Below are positions 9,388-20,019 of a DNA stretch of 64,000 bases, piece after piece. This DNA comes from Acanthosepion lycidas (Eukaryota > Mollusca > Cephalopoda > Sepiida > Sepiidae): the NCBI GenBank assembly GCA_963932145.1, contig OZ010595.1:74550590-74614589 (forward strand), in the 5' to 3' direction. The notes beneath the pieces were generated by a model. That model was not told where the DNA came from and searched no databases. It worked only from the letters and a program-made list of their open reading frames with translations. The translations under genes and the position numbers were made by a program. Position 1 is the first letter of the stretch, and every line of letters begins with the position of its first letter.

Positions 9388-12232
9388 GGGTGGGGGGGAG
9401 CCTTTCTTTTCTCTTTCTTCCTTTGTCCTTTCTTTATTCTTTATTTTTTTTTGGGGGGGGAGCCTTTCTTTTCTCTTTCTTCCTTTGTCCTTTCTTTATT
9501 CTTTATTTTTTTTTGGGGGGGGGAGCCTTTCTTTTCTCTTTCTTCCTTTGTCCTTTCTTTATTCTTTATTTTTTTTGGGGGGGGGGAGCCTTTCTTTTCT
9601 CTTTCTTCCTTTGTCCTTTCTTTATTCTTTATTTTTTTTTGGGGGGGGGAGCCTTTCTTTTCTCTTTCTTCCTTTGTCCTTTCTTTATTCTTTATTTTTT
9701 TTGGGGGGGGAGCCTTTCTTTTCTCTTTCTTCCTTTGTCCTTTCTTTATTCTTTATTTTTTTTTTGGGGGGGGAGCCTTTCTTTTCTCTTTTCTTCCTTT
9801 GTCCTTTCTTTATTCTTTATTTTTTTTTGGGGGGGGAGCCTTTCTTTTCTCTTTCTTCCTTTGTCCTTTCTTTATTCTTTATTTTTTTTTTGGGGGGGGG
9901 AGCCTTTCTTTTCTCTTTCTTCCTTTGTCCTTTCTTTATTCTTTATTTTTTTTTGGGGGGGGAGCCTTTCTTTTCTCTTTCTTCCTTTGTCCTTTCTTTA
10001 TTCTTTATTTTTTTTTGGGGGGGGGAGCCTTTCTTTTCTCTTTCTTCCTTTGTCCTTTCTTTATTCTTTATTTTTTTTTGGGGGGGGAGCCTTTCTTTTC
10101 TCTTTCTTCCTTTGTCCTTTCTTTATTCTTTATTTTTTTTTTGGGGGGGGGAGCCTTTCTTTTCTCTTTCTTCCTTTGTCCTTTCTTTATTCTTTATTTT
10201 TTTTTGGGGGGGGGAGCCTTTCTTTTCTCTTTCTTCCTTTGTCCTTTCTTTATTCTTTATTTTTTTTTTGGGGGGGGAGCCTTTCTTTTCTCTTTCTTCC
10301 TTTGTCCTTTCTTTATTCTTTATTTTTTTTTTGGGGGGGAGCCTTTCTTTTCTCTTTCTTCCTTTGTCCTTTCTTTATTCTTTATTTTTTTTTGGGGGGG
10401 GGAGCCTTTCTTTTCTCTTTCTTCCTTTGTCCTTTCTTTATTATTTTTTTTTTTTGGGGGGGGAGCCTTTCTTTTCTCTTTCTTCCTTTGTCCTTTCTTT
10501 ATTCTTTATTTTTTTTTTGGGGGGGGGAGCCTTTCTTTTCTCTTTCTTCCTTTGTCCTTTCTTTATTCTTTATTTTTTTTTGGGGGGGAGCCTTTCTTTC
10601 TCTTTCTTCCTTTGTCCTTTCTTTATTTTTTATTTTTTTTTGGGGGGGAGCCTTTCTTTTCTCTTTCTTCCTTTGTCCTTTCTTTATTCTTTATTTTTTT
10701 TTGGGGGGGGAGCCTTTCTTTTCTCTTTCTTCCTTTGTCCTTTCTTTATTCTTTATTTTTTTTTGGGGGGGGGAGCCTTTCTTTTCTCTTTCTTCCTTTG
10801 TCCTTTCTTTATTCTTTATTTTTTTTTGGGGGGGAGCCTTTCTTTTCTCTTTCTTCCTTTGTCCTTTCTTTATTCTTTATTTTTTTTTGTGGGGGGGAGC
10901 CTTTCTTTTCTCTTTCTTCCTTTGTCCTTTCTTTATTCTTTATTTTTTTTTGGGGGGGGAGCCTTTCTTTTCTCTTTCTTCCTTTGTCCTTTCTTTATTC
11001 TTTATTTTTTTTTGGGGGGGGAGCCTTTCTTTTCTCTTTCTTCCTTTGTCCTTTCTTTATTCTTTATTTTTTTTTGGGGGGGGAGCCTTTCTTTTCTCTT
11101 TCTTCCTTTGTCCTTTCTTTATTCTTTATTTTTTTTTGGGGGGGGAGCCTTTCTTTTCTCTTTCTTCCTTTGTCCTTTCTTTATTCTTTATTTTTTTTTG
11201 GGGGGGGGAGCCTTTCTTTTCTCTTTCTTCCTTTGTCCTTTCTTTATTCTTTATTTTTTTTTGGGGGGGGAGCCTTTCTTTTCTCTTTCTTCCTTTGTCC
11301 TTTCTTTATTCTTTATTTTTTTTTGGGGGGGGAGCCTTTCTTTTCTCTTTCTTCCTTTGTCCTTTCTTTATTCTTTATTTTTTTTTGGGGGGGGGAGCCT
11401 TTCTTTTCTCTTTCTTCCTTTGTCCTTTCTTTATTCTTTATTTTTTTTTGGGGGGGGGAGCCTTTCTTTTCTCTTTCTTCCTTTGTCCTTTCTTTATTCT
11501 TTATTTTTTTTTGGGGGGGAGCCTTTCTTTTCTCTTTCTTCCTTTGTCCTTTCTTTATTCTTTATTTTTTTTTGGGGGGGGAGCCTTTCTTTTCTCTTTC
11601 TTCCTTTGTCCTTTCTTTATTCTTTATTTTTTTTTGGGGGGGGGAGCCTTTCTTTTCTCTTTCTTCCTTTGTCCTTTCTTTATTCTTTATTTTTTTTTGG
11701 GGGGGGGAGCCTTTCTTTTCTCTTTCTTCCTTTGTCCTTTCTTTATTCTTTATTTTTTTTTGGGGGGGAGCCTTTCTTTTCTCTTTCTTCCTTTGTCCTT
11801 TCTTTATTCTTTATTTTTTTTTGGGGGGGAGCCTTTCTTTTCTCTTTCTTCCTTTGTCCTTTCTTTATTCTTTATTTTTTTTTGGGGGGGGAGCCTTTCT
11901 TTTCTCTTTCTTCCTTTGTCTATTCTTTATTTTTTTTTGGGGGGGGAGCCTTTCTTTTCTCTTTCTTCCTTTGTCCTTTCTTTATTTTTTATTTTTTTTT
12001 TGGGGGGGGAGCCTTTCTTTTCTCTTTCTTCCTTTGTCCTTTCTTTATTCTTTATTTTTTTTTGGGGGGGGAGCCTTTCTTTTCTCTTTCTTCCTTTGTC
12101 CTTTCTTTATTCTTTATTTTTTTTGGGGGGGGGAGCCTTTCTTTTCTCTTTCTTCCTTTGTCCTTTCTTTATTCTTTATTTTTTTTTGGGGGGGGAGCCT
12201 TTCTTTTCTCTTTCTTCCTTTCTTTCTTTCTT
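9388..12232 (+). repeat. 62-bp minisatellite, about 46 copies, T8-9/G7-10 blocks
   Basis: Each unit is a T run, a G run, then AGCCTTTCTTTTCTCTTTC, TTCCTTTGTCC and TTTCTTTATTCTTTA. Lengths vary mainly in the T and G runs; a few units have internal changes (about 10441, 10594, 11916). It lies in the 23-kb intron, so the pre-mRNA would carry a G-run about every 62 nt in a U/C-rich background. No stop codon occurs in any forward frame, which produces three overlapping spurious frames of about 970-1170 codons. Confidence 0.97.
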
Positions 12233-12640
12233 TATTCTTTATTATATTTCTTTACTTTTTCTTTCATTCTTTCTTTTTGTCTCTCTTTCTTTCTTTGGTT
12301 TTTCATTCTGATTTTGGTCTTTCTTTTCTCTTTTCTTTCATTGGCCCTTCTGTTCTTTTTCTTTCCTTTCTCTTTCTTATTTCCTTCCATTTGTCTTTTT
12401 CTTCTTTTGACTTTTACTTTTTCTTCTCTTTCTTTTTTTTGGCCTTTCTTTCTGATCCCTCTTTTTGTTTTTTTCTCTTTCTTTTGTTTTTCTCCTTCTT
12501 CCTTTTGGTTTTTCTTTCTTCCTTTGTTCTTTCTCTTTATTTTCCTTGCTTTTTTCTTCCTTCACTTTTATTCTGTTTTCTTTCTCTTCTCTCTTCTTTT
12601 TCTTTAATCTCCCTATGAATATTTAATTCATTTCTTCCTC
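12233..12640 (+). repeat. Polypyrimidine flank of the minisatellite
   Basis: Irregular C/T-rich sequence on the + strand continues to the CAG at 12641-12643. It is the same composition as the repeat units but lacks the G blocks. Confidence 0.85.
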
Positions 12641-12643
12641 CAG

Positions 12644-12704
12644 CTGATAACTCAGAAAATATACTGACTTCCAAGCATCCTTCAGAAAGTGCGCATTTTC
12701 ACAT
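12644..12704 (+). CDS. Possible cassette exon after the polypyrimidine minisatellite
   Basis: A CAG at 12641-12643 follows more than 3 kb of C/T-rich sequence, an exceptionally strong 3' splice-site context. The next 61 nt are open in the phase left by the stalk exon (DNSENILTSKHPSESAHFH) and end at GTAGGT (12705). With that donor the exon shifts frame: the membrane exon would be read out of frame and a stop is reached early in the cytoplasmic exon, predicting a form with no membrane helix. A weaker donor at 12689 (GTGCGC) would give a 45-nt frame-preserving exon. This may equally be chance, as there is no transcript evidence. Confidence 0.25.
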
Positions 12705-12710
12705 GTAGGT

Positions 12711-13255
12711 TTTCCATTCGCCATACCTTTGCCAATAAAGCTCTCACTAAATACTTTGATCTATTAATTATTTAGATAAAATGTATTGTGATTTTTTTAC
12801 AAGATGCTAATGTGATGCCCATCATTAAGAAGTGTAGAAATTTATTCAATGTCTAATTGCTCAGCAGCTCAACTCACATCAAAAATGTTTATTTGAAAAT
12901 GCCTCATAGCACTGTAGTTACCAGTCTACTCAATATGTTTATTCTTTACTGGATTTTACAAGCATTAAGGTGCCTATTTGCTAGATTTTTGTGTATATAA
13001 GAATTATGAAAATCTTTAGGTCACCATTAATTTGTTAAACAACCTCTTTACCAGATGCAATAATGATGTTCAAAATTTTAAAATATGACAGTCATATTCT
13101 GCTAAAACTTTAAGAATAAGATGGGAGGAAAAAAAATTTTTCTAAGAAGTCACAGATGAGGAAAGATTGTGTTTTGAGAAAAGAAAATGATGGAGAATTA
13201 TTGGATTTTACTAGACAATCAAAAACACACAATGACACATGGCAGAATGTCTACA
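12711..13255. other. Intronic stretch with no recognised feature
   Basis: AT-rich sequence without a supportable ORF or repeat. A hAT-like start (CAGGGGTCTCAAAAATGTGA) appears at about 13256, but no matching second end was found. Confidence 0.4.
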
Positions 13256-13299
13256 GCAGGGGTCTCAAAAATGTGAGCCATGGGAGATAACAATGACTT

Positions 13300-13445
13300 T
13301 TTCCAGATAGAAGTCCAACTATTTAATCTATATTTGTGGGGGGCAGAAGAAAGTTATTCATATCTTTCTCAAGGGTACTTGTACATAAGTGAATGTAACA
13401 AACTTGACTGGCCTCAATTTCATTCCAGAATTTAAATGGAACACA
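13300..13445 (-). mobile_element. SINE family A fragment, minus strand
   Basis: Contains the reversed family A order: GCAGAAGAAAGTTATTCATA, TCTCAAGGGTACTTGTACAT and AAGTGAATGTAACAAACTTG. Head and tail are degraded. Confidence 0.55.
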
Positions 13446-13559
13446 GATATACATCCCATTGCTAAAGATTCCTAAAAAATGATCAGCTCATTCTATCACT
13501 TCAGGATGTGCTTGACTCTTTCTACCATACTTTAACTTTACAAAAGACAGATCAGTCCA

Positions 13560-13985
13560 AATATTGAGAACTGCTACCTCATCACAGCTGGAGGTGCTTT
13601 GGCTTCACTTTCCAGCATTGACAGAATTTAAAATCATTTATGTAGCTTTGGTGGGGGCGTTGTTACAACTTATTCTCTACTCTGCATCCTCTTTCCCAAA
13701 GATACAACTGTGCAAGATTACTGCTATTTCCATGGCAAATGTTCAGATGAACTTCATTTTTTTGTTCTGCCAGTTCAGACCTTTACAGCTAGGTCATGTC
13801 ATTCTGTTTCTAGAAATTCAAATAACCCTCATTTCCTCTGTGTTTCAAGTGTAAGAAGCAAGTTCTACTCAGACTGCTTTTTCCCAAGAACTGCCACTTT
13901 GCAGAACAAAACCTACAATCATAACCTCTTCAGGTCAAGGGTCAATCATTATATATGTTCCTTATACTTATAATATTCACTTCCT
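13560..13985 (+). mobile_element. LINE 3' end, family 2
   Basis: Frames encode HFFVLPVQTFTARSCHSVSR and then VRSKFYSDCFFPRTATLQN, ending LFRSRVNHYICSLYL, the typical C-terminus of a CR1/Jockey-like reverse transcriptase (arginine-rich, FFPRTA, then FKSRVN-type ending). The two pieces are in overlapping frames, showing a frameshift. Related copies lie at 32960-33180 (-) and 40680-40975 (+). Confidence 0.7.
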
Positions 13986-14169
13986 GCGACCCCATCTGTC
14001 ATTCATATTAATCACCTCATTTATCATAAACATTTTAACAGTAACCTTCAACTTGAAATCCTTGTATTTGGTGATGTCAAATGCAAAAAAAAGTTTTATA
14101 GATTTGTATCAACAAAATAATGACTATATACAGTACACTCTCTCTAAAATAGTTCCTTATAAACAACTA

Positions 14170-14813
14170 ACCTAAATATATTGCTATATCTACTGCTAAG
14201 GAAGTCAGTTCATTGTCTTGTGCTAGACAATTTTTCTCTCCAGAATCTATCTTGCATATTTATAAGTCTACCATTCTTCATGCATTGAATACTGCAGACA
14301 AATCTGGTCTGGTGCGCATACTGCATATTTAGAGATTCTTGATAAAATCCAAAGAAGAATCAGCAATATTATTGGTCCTGACATGGCATCTCAGCTTCAG
14401 TCACTTTCCCACTGCCATGATGTAGCTTCCCTGTACTTTTTCTATAAATACTTTCATGGTAATTATTCAGATGAACTTTTTGCTATGGTACCTAGACTGA
14501 ATTTAAGCATAGTACTAGACTGACAGCAAGGTTTCATTAATTCACAGTTGAATTGGTTAAATGTAACCATAAGTTATGTGTTAACAGTTTCTTTTCTCAC
14601 ACTTCTCACTTGTGGAACTCTCTTCTGGCTCCATGCTTTCCAGCCAATTTTGATCTTCAAAAATTTCAATACAATGTCAATCATTATCTGCTGTCCTCCT
14701 GATTACTCTTCTATTCTTCTACTTCTCTAATGTTCCTCTTTTTTCTTCGACACTCAGTAACCCCTTGTGTCTTAGTAGCTTTACTGACTTGCATGGGGTG
14801 ATATGATTCAAAA

Positions 14814-14815
<2 letters not shown>
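14170..14815 (+). mobile_element. LINE family 1 tail, longer copy
   Basis: Includes the region upstream of the usual tail: ATTTATAAGTCTACCATTCT and ATCCAAAGAAGAATCAGCAA, then TATAAATACTTTCATGGTAA and the 3' UTR ending in TTGCATGGGGTGATATGATT, followed by a TA microsatellite. Stop codons and frameshifts disrupt it. It matches 62880-63460. Confidence 0.78.

Positions 14816-14816
<1 letters not shown>

Positions 14817-14847
<31 letters not shown>
14817..14847. repeat. TA microsatellite at the LINE tail
   Basis: About 15 TA units immediately follow the LINE tail and abut the foldback element at 14848. Confidence 0.9.
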
Positions 14848-14851
<4 letters not shown>

Positions 14852-15014
14852 AAATATGCATAATACCCTATATTTGATTGTACAACTCAGAGTTTCATGA
14901 CTCTGCAATTTTCAGGTGCAGAAAAAAATTATAAAAATTCCACACCTGATGATTGCAGAAGGCATGAAACTCTGAGTTGTGCAATGAACATAGGGTATTA
15001 TGTATATTTTTTAA
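14848..15014 (+). mobile_element. Inverted-repeat element with hammerhead-like cores
   Basis: Two arms of about 70 bp are inverted copies: left TGCATAATACCCTATATTTG and CAACTCAGAGTTTCATGACT, right AGGCATGAAACTCTGAGTTG and ATAGGGTATTATGTATAT. The right arm on the + strand contains CTGATGA (14946-14952), a small stem-loop and GAAAC (14966-14970), spaced like the core of a hammerhead ribozyme. Confidence 0.75.
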
Positions 15015-15142
15015 TATATTAAATAGCTCTGTTATTTAACTTTGAAGACTGATTTTTCTTACACCATAGAGTAGAGTATATACATATGTATTTGTATATG
15101 AATGCTTGCTCGTACATTTACATATATTTATCCATTTGAGCA

Positions 15143-15147
<5 letters not shown>

Positions 15148-15183
<36 letters not shown>
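15148..15183. repeat. TA microsatellite
   Basis: Simple TA repeat. A second TA/CA tract lies at about 15675-15711. Confidence 0.95.
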
Positions 15184-15184
<1 letters not shown>

Positions 15185-15189
<5 letters not shown>

Positions 15190-16215
15190 GTAATGAAAAG
15201 TTTGGTAATCTGTATGGATAATCCCAAGGAGGATGTAATCCAGAGAGCTCAATGTAAAACCAGAGCAAATATTAATTTAATTAAAATTAAAAAACAGACA
15301 ACCTTAAGGGTCAATTGATTATATTTTGTTTCCCCAGGGAACTGTTTTTTTCCTGGTGTCTCAGATTATGTTTCCAAGCATTAAAAAATGGTTTTAAAAT
15401 TCACATATTATTTTTATACACTTTTGAGAGGTAGTTTTAAGTGTAAGGTGATAGAGAGAGGAGGAGGAGGATGACAACAGATATGGTCGAAATTAGAGAA
15501 AGAAGAGAGAGATAGAACAATTTTAAATCTATTTTTATTAAGATACTTAAGAATAGGGAGGTGGGTAAGGACCAGATCTGAGGAACCAGGAAAAAAACAC
15601 TTTCCTGGGGAATTAAATTTAATCAATGGGCCCTTAAATTTATCTGTTTTTTTTTATTTTAATTAAAGTAATTTATATATATATATATATATACACACAC
15701 ACATATATATATAAAGAAAGAACAGTAAGATATATAATCCAGTGTTCTTGTTATTTTTTTTTTATTTTTACAAAACAGTGCTCAATGTAAATTTAAATTT
15801 ACAGAGCATAAATATTATAAATTAACTGATTTAAAATATGTTTTTTTTTGTTACAGTAATAACCATGTTTCAAAAATGGAAGCTAAAAACTTTAAATTCA
15901 ATTATATAATTAAATTAAAAGCATAAGTTCTGTTTCATCTTCAAACAAATATTGGAATCTCTCTTTGCATAGAAAAGTGTAGATTGCATTCTACCTGCAA
16001 ATTCATTAAATATTTTCATTCTTTATATTGACAAACGTGAGAGATCACAATATACATGAAATTGTACACAAATATAGCAAAAGAAAATGTAACAAGCTTG
16101 GCCAAACTTCTGTTGGGATATAAGAACCATTCAAAGCAAAAATACAGCAGGGCAAACAGTGAGTAACCAAAATGAGTCTTCATAAATAGCTGGCAAAATA
16201 AAGAGATGGTAAAGG
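15185..16215. other. Intronic stretch with no gene seen
   Basis: AT-rich sequence. A piece near 16130-16200 (AAACAGTGAGTAACCAAAAT) resembles the LINE family 3 tail at 17300-17400. Confidence 0.45.
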
Positions 16216-16221
16216 GTCAAA

Positions 16222-16420
16222 AGATTCACACTATTGTCCTTAGAAAATGATCCAGTCAGTCATGCTATTAACTCATAGCTGGGGGGAGAAAAGATAGACT
16301 CCTATGTTCCTCAAGTGTATTTATGCAAAAATGAATGTAACAAGCTTGACCAGAATTCAAACTTGGTTGGCTGATTTCTATTTCTGAGCTGGTCATCATT
16401 ACACTTACCTGTTCCTCCAT
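16222..16420 (-). mobile_element. SINE family A, minus strand
   Basis: Reversed family A landmarks are present: ACTCATAGCTGGGGGGAGAA, GAATGTAACAAGCTTGACC and a degraded tRNA-like head TCATCATTACACTTACCTG. Confidence 0.65.
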
Positions 16421-16424
16421 TTAA

Positions 16425-16625
16425 GATCTTCCCACCTGCTATTTCCACAGGTAATATTAAGAAAAAATATTTGTTGGCTGATACATCAAATATTATTGGA
16501 ACTTCATCCATGTTTCCTATTTGATCCAGTACAAAACAAGTTTCTTTTTATGCATTTATTGCAGTACAAGGAAAAAGATGTTTACAACCAGAAAGAGAGA
16601 GCTGAAAATCTAATATTTTTACAAG
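16425..16625. repeat. Segment duplicated at 16930-17250
   Basis: Both copies contain TTGCCTG/TTGGCTG followed by ATACATCAAAT, GCATTTATT and AAAAGATGTTTACAACCAGA, and each is preceded by a SINE family A copy. SINE plus flank was therefore probably duplicated together. Confidence 0.7.
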
Positions 16626-16737
16626 GGGGAGTGGGTTTTATATGCAAATGAATGGATATATAGCTTATAAAGTTTATCATTGTAGGAAGTGGAATCGGCA
16701 AGGCACATACAAATTCCTATTGAATCTGTTTTGTTTG

Positions 16738-16925
16738 CTTCACACTATTGTCCTTTGAAAAGAGCCTAATCTGCCCTACCATTTAGCCCATAGCTAGGGG
16801 AGAAAAGGTGTACTTCCCCAAGAGTAGTTGTGGAAAAGTGAATGTAAGAGACTTCACTAGAATTTGAACTTGGCTTCCTGAATTCTTATTTTGAGCTGTT
16901 AACCATTACACTACCTGCATATCCT
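16738..16925 (-). mobile_element. SINE family A, minus strand (second copy of the duplicated pair)
   Basis: Carries AGCCCATAGCTAGGGGAGAA, GTGAATGTAAGAGACTTCAC and the head TTAACCATTACACTACCTGC. It parallels the copy at 16222-16420. Confidence 0.65.
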
Positions 16926-17274
16926 TTTATGATATACCCACCTGCTATTTCAACAGGTAATATTAATATTAACTGATTGCTTCATTTTATACTGTTTATC
17001 AACCCTTTGCAGGTTATTTAAAGCCAGAAAATATTTTTAGGTTGTAAGAATTCTAGGCACTGACCAGGTTTGACATTGCTTAACTTTGGTGGTCATATGG
17101 GAACCAGTGTTTCAATATGGCCATAAACCAAGTAATATTAAAGAAATAATTTGTTGCCTGATACATCAAATGTTACTGGAAATTCATCCAAAGTTCAAAG
17201 TTGCATTTATTACAATACAAGGGAAAAGATGTTTACAACCAGAAAAAGAGAGTTATATTTATTTTCATGCACAA

Positions 17275-17450
17275 TGAGGAAAGAGGGGCTGGAGAATTTA
17301 ACACTCAGAGGACATATTCAAAGCAAAAATGCAGGGGGAAAACAGTGAGTAACCAACTTGAGTCTAAGTAGATGGATAGCAAAACAAAGACTGGGAAAAA
17401 GTTATATCCAGCAACAAAATCAGGAAAGTATGGAGAGCTATGACAGTCCA
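17275..17450 (+). mobile_element. LINE family 3 C-terminal fragment
   Basis: Matches the module seen at 51810-52205 and, reversed, at 41430-41790: a GLENLTLRGH-type peptide, then a GKQ-type basic stretch and AGTATGGAGAGCTATGACAG (KVWRAMT-like). It is the degraded C-terminus of an endonuclease/reverse-transcriptase LINE. Confidence 0.6.
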
Positions 17451-17519
17451 TATTTTGGAAAGAGTATGGCATATAAAAGATGATATTAAAGATTTATAAA
17501 TTTCTTATATCTGGGATTA

Positions 17520-17840
17520 AAAGGTAAGTCTTGTATGTTATCAAAAAGGGTCTTGTATGTCATAAAATGAGTCTTATATACCATTAAGTAAAGTAGTTAA
17601 AATGTGGGTCTTGTATGCCATCAAAAATGACTCTTATATCCCACATAGTACAGTAGTTAAAATGTGGGTCTTGTATGCCATCAAAATGTATATCTTACCT
17701 GCCATCAAAAATGGCTCTTATATTCCATATGCATATAGTACAGTAGTTAAAATGTGGGTTTTACATGCCATAAAAAGTTAGTAGTATATGCTATCAAAAT
17801 ATGGGTCTTATATGTGATCGAATACAGTAGTTAAAACTAA
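17520..17840 (+). repeat. Irregular tandem array (GTGGGTCTTGTATGCCATCA units)
   Basis: Variants of GTGGGTCTTGTATGCCATCA and CAGTAGTTAAAATGTGGGT alternate about every 25-60 bp. It is a degenerate minisatellite without coding value. Confidence 0.8.
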
Positions 17841-18785
17841 AAATTCATAACTCTGTCTTTAATAACCATAGCCAGTGATTACCACATTGCTTGGAAGACA
17901 ACAAACTATGATAAATTAACTGTTGAATAAAATTAATTATACATTACAGAGAACTTATTTCTCATGACCATCCTAATTGAAGTTGCTGCAATTATATACA
18001 AACGTTAAGAAACTATTTGGAGACACAGACAAATGGTAGAATGGAGATTTCATTCTGGTGACAGAAAGACTGTTGATACTTTCTTCTTTTCTTCTCTCTC
18101 TAGAATGCAAAGAAACTTGCAGGAAAATAAAACTGACATTTGTCATGGAATTACACACACCCCCTGTGGAACGAGTAGCCTGGGTCAAATGAAAAATAAA
18201 TAACAGAAAAGGCAAGAGGACAAAAATGAAATAATATCAAGCAAGCAAGAAAACAATATATACAAGGCAAATTAACAGTAAGAAAGCAAAATGCTCACAA
18301 ACTAAGAATTGGCATCAACACACAAAACCAAGTTTGGACAAGCAAATGTAGTATTCTATCTAATAGACAAGGCAAATTGGAACTGAGTCATGTCAAACTG
18401 CAAACTGGACTATTTTATTGGTGAAGAAAAAAATCCCAGCATGCATTTGTGTACCTCTGCCTATAAATGGGGAGAGGCAAGTGTTCTGCAGTCATTCCTG
18501 ATTGGATAGAAATCAACATCCACCCCCAAATCATTTTCTTACTTTTTACAAATTGAATCAATCCAAATAAGTCTTGACCTGTCAGAGGGCTTAGAATATT
18601 CTGACTGCTTCCCCTTCAGTGAGTTAAGACCTCCTCAAAGTGGGCACACCTTCCAGGTGAATACTTTTGGACTATAGGTATAAACCCAACAAATGTTTTG
18701 GGTATGACATTCAACAGTATCTATCTTTTACAAGTATGAACTTGATCCTCTGATTTCTTGATTCCTGGCTACCTTCCTCTCCTTA
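17841..18785. other. Intronic stretch with no recognised feature
   Basis: No supportable coding sequence or repeat boundary was found. The minus-strand frame at 17973-18215 has no recognisable motif. Confidence 0.4.
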
Positions 18786-18789
18786 GCAA

Positions 18790-19225
18790 GGACTCTAAAA
18801 TCTACTTTATCACCAATATGTGTCTTCCCTCTGTCTTTTCTATAAATATTTTCATAGCATCTGCTCTGACAAGCTATTTTCACTGATATTCCAACTACAT
18901 GAATTTAAGCGTACTACTAGGTTGACATCTTGGTCCCACCGTTTTACTGTCAAAACAGTTAAATGTAACCACCTCTTCTATTACAACAGCTTCTTCACTT
19001 ACACTTCCCAACAGTGGTATTCCCTTCCTCTTACTTGCTTCACTGATAACTATAATCTTCAAAAATTTAAATGTAATGTCAATCAACATCTTCTAGTGCA
19101 TTGATTGGTCCCTGTTCTTTTCTCCACCGCCATACTCAGTTGTTTCCCTTACTTACACTCTCTGTAGCCCCTTGCATACAAGTGGCACTTTCACCTTGCT
19201 TGTGGTGAATTGCTTAAAAAAATAC
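18790..19225 (+). mobile_element. LINE family 1 tail
   Basis: One frame keeps 94 codons: YKYFHSICSDKLFSLIFQLH followed by an FFTYTSQQWYSLPL-type segment and NLQKFKCNVNQHL, the family 1 reverse-transcriptase C-terminus. It is followed by a 3' UTR ending TTGCTTGTGGTGAATTGCTT and an A-run. 5'-truncated, and among the better-preserved tails. Confidence 0.8.
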
Positions 19226-19724
19226 ATTTCAACTCAACTATAAACCATACCTGTGATTGTTGTCCTATAAGACTTATATTCAACACTCAATAAGGGTTGA
19301 TAGGTCATCAAATTAACCAACTTAATCAAATGTGCCATAATTCTGTCTAATAAGAACTTAGTAGAGAATTTTTTTTATTTTTCAAATAATCAGTTTCCAT
19401 TAAATCATGATGGCTCTGAGATCCTATCAAACAATATAAAATGAGGATCACAATTATCCAGTCATTTGTTTCCTATAAATAGTTCAAATATAGGTCCTTT
19501 TATTTACAAGCAGGTTTTGCCTACTTTGATTTCATTCTGCCCTATATTTGAACTTCTCTATTAACTATTTCAAACTGGTTTTCATACTTATATTTGATTT
19601 TTGAACTAACAGTATTTAAAAGTTTACACTCAAATACATGCTGTCATAACACACTCAAGAGATAAACTGTTATCATGACAACATAAATTGTAACAATAAA
19701 TCAATTGTTATTATTACAATTAAC

Positions 19725-20015
19725 TTTCCCTTTTAACATATTGGCAATAAGGTCTCACCATTTTACTGTTAAACTAAATACAACCATAACAATTTATTTA
19801 CTCACACTTCTTGCCTGTGGAACTCTCTTCCAACTTGTTGCTTCCCTGAAACTTACAATCTTCAAAAATTAAAATGCAACATCAACTGCCATCCTGTTCA
19901 TTTCTTCCTTTTCTTCACTTCTGCTCACTAAAGTCTTCTTTCACTCCCTGAAACAACCTGTGCCATAGGGGCATTATTACCTTTCTTCAGGCAAAACGAT
20001 TAAAAAAAAAAGAAA
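19725..20015 (+). mobile_element. LINE family 1 tail, short degraded copy
   Basis: Contains AAGGTCTCACCATTTTACTG, TGCCTGTGGAACTCTCTTCC (LWNSLP-type codons), AATCTTCAAAAATT and an end with GCAAAACGATT plus an A-run. Confidence 0.7.
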
Positions 20016-20019
20016 CAAA

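Noticed and set aside
9104..12618. Three overlapping plus-strand open frames of about 970-1170 codons
   Set aside because: They are the same 62-bp repeat read in three frames. The unit has no stop in any forward frame and homopolymer length changes shift frames freely. Peptides are FFSLSSFVLSLFFIFF-type low complexity; no protein is implied.
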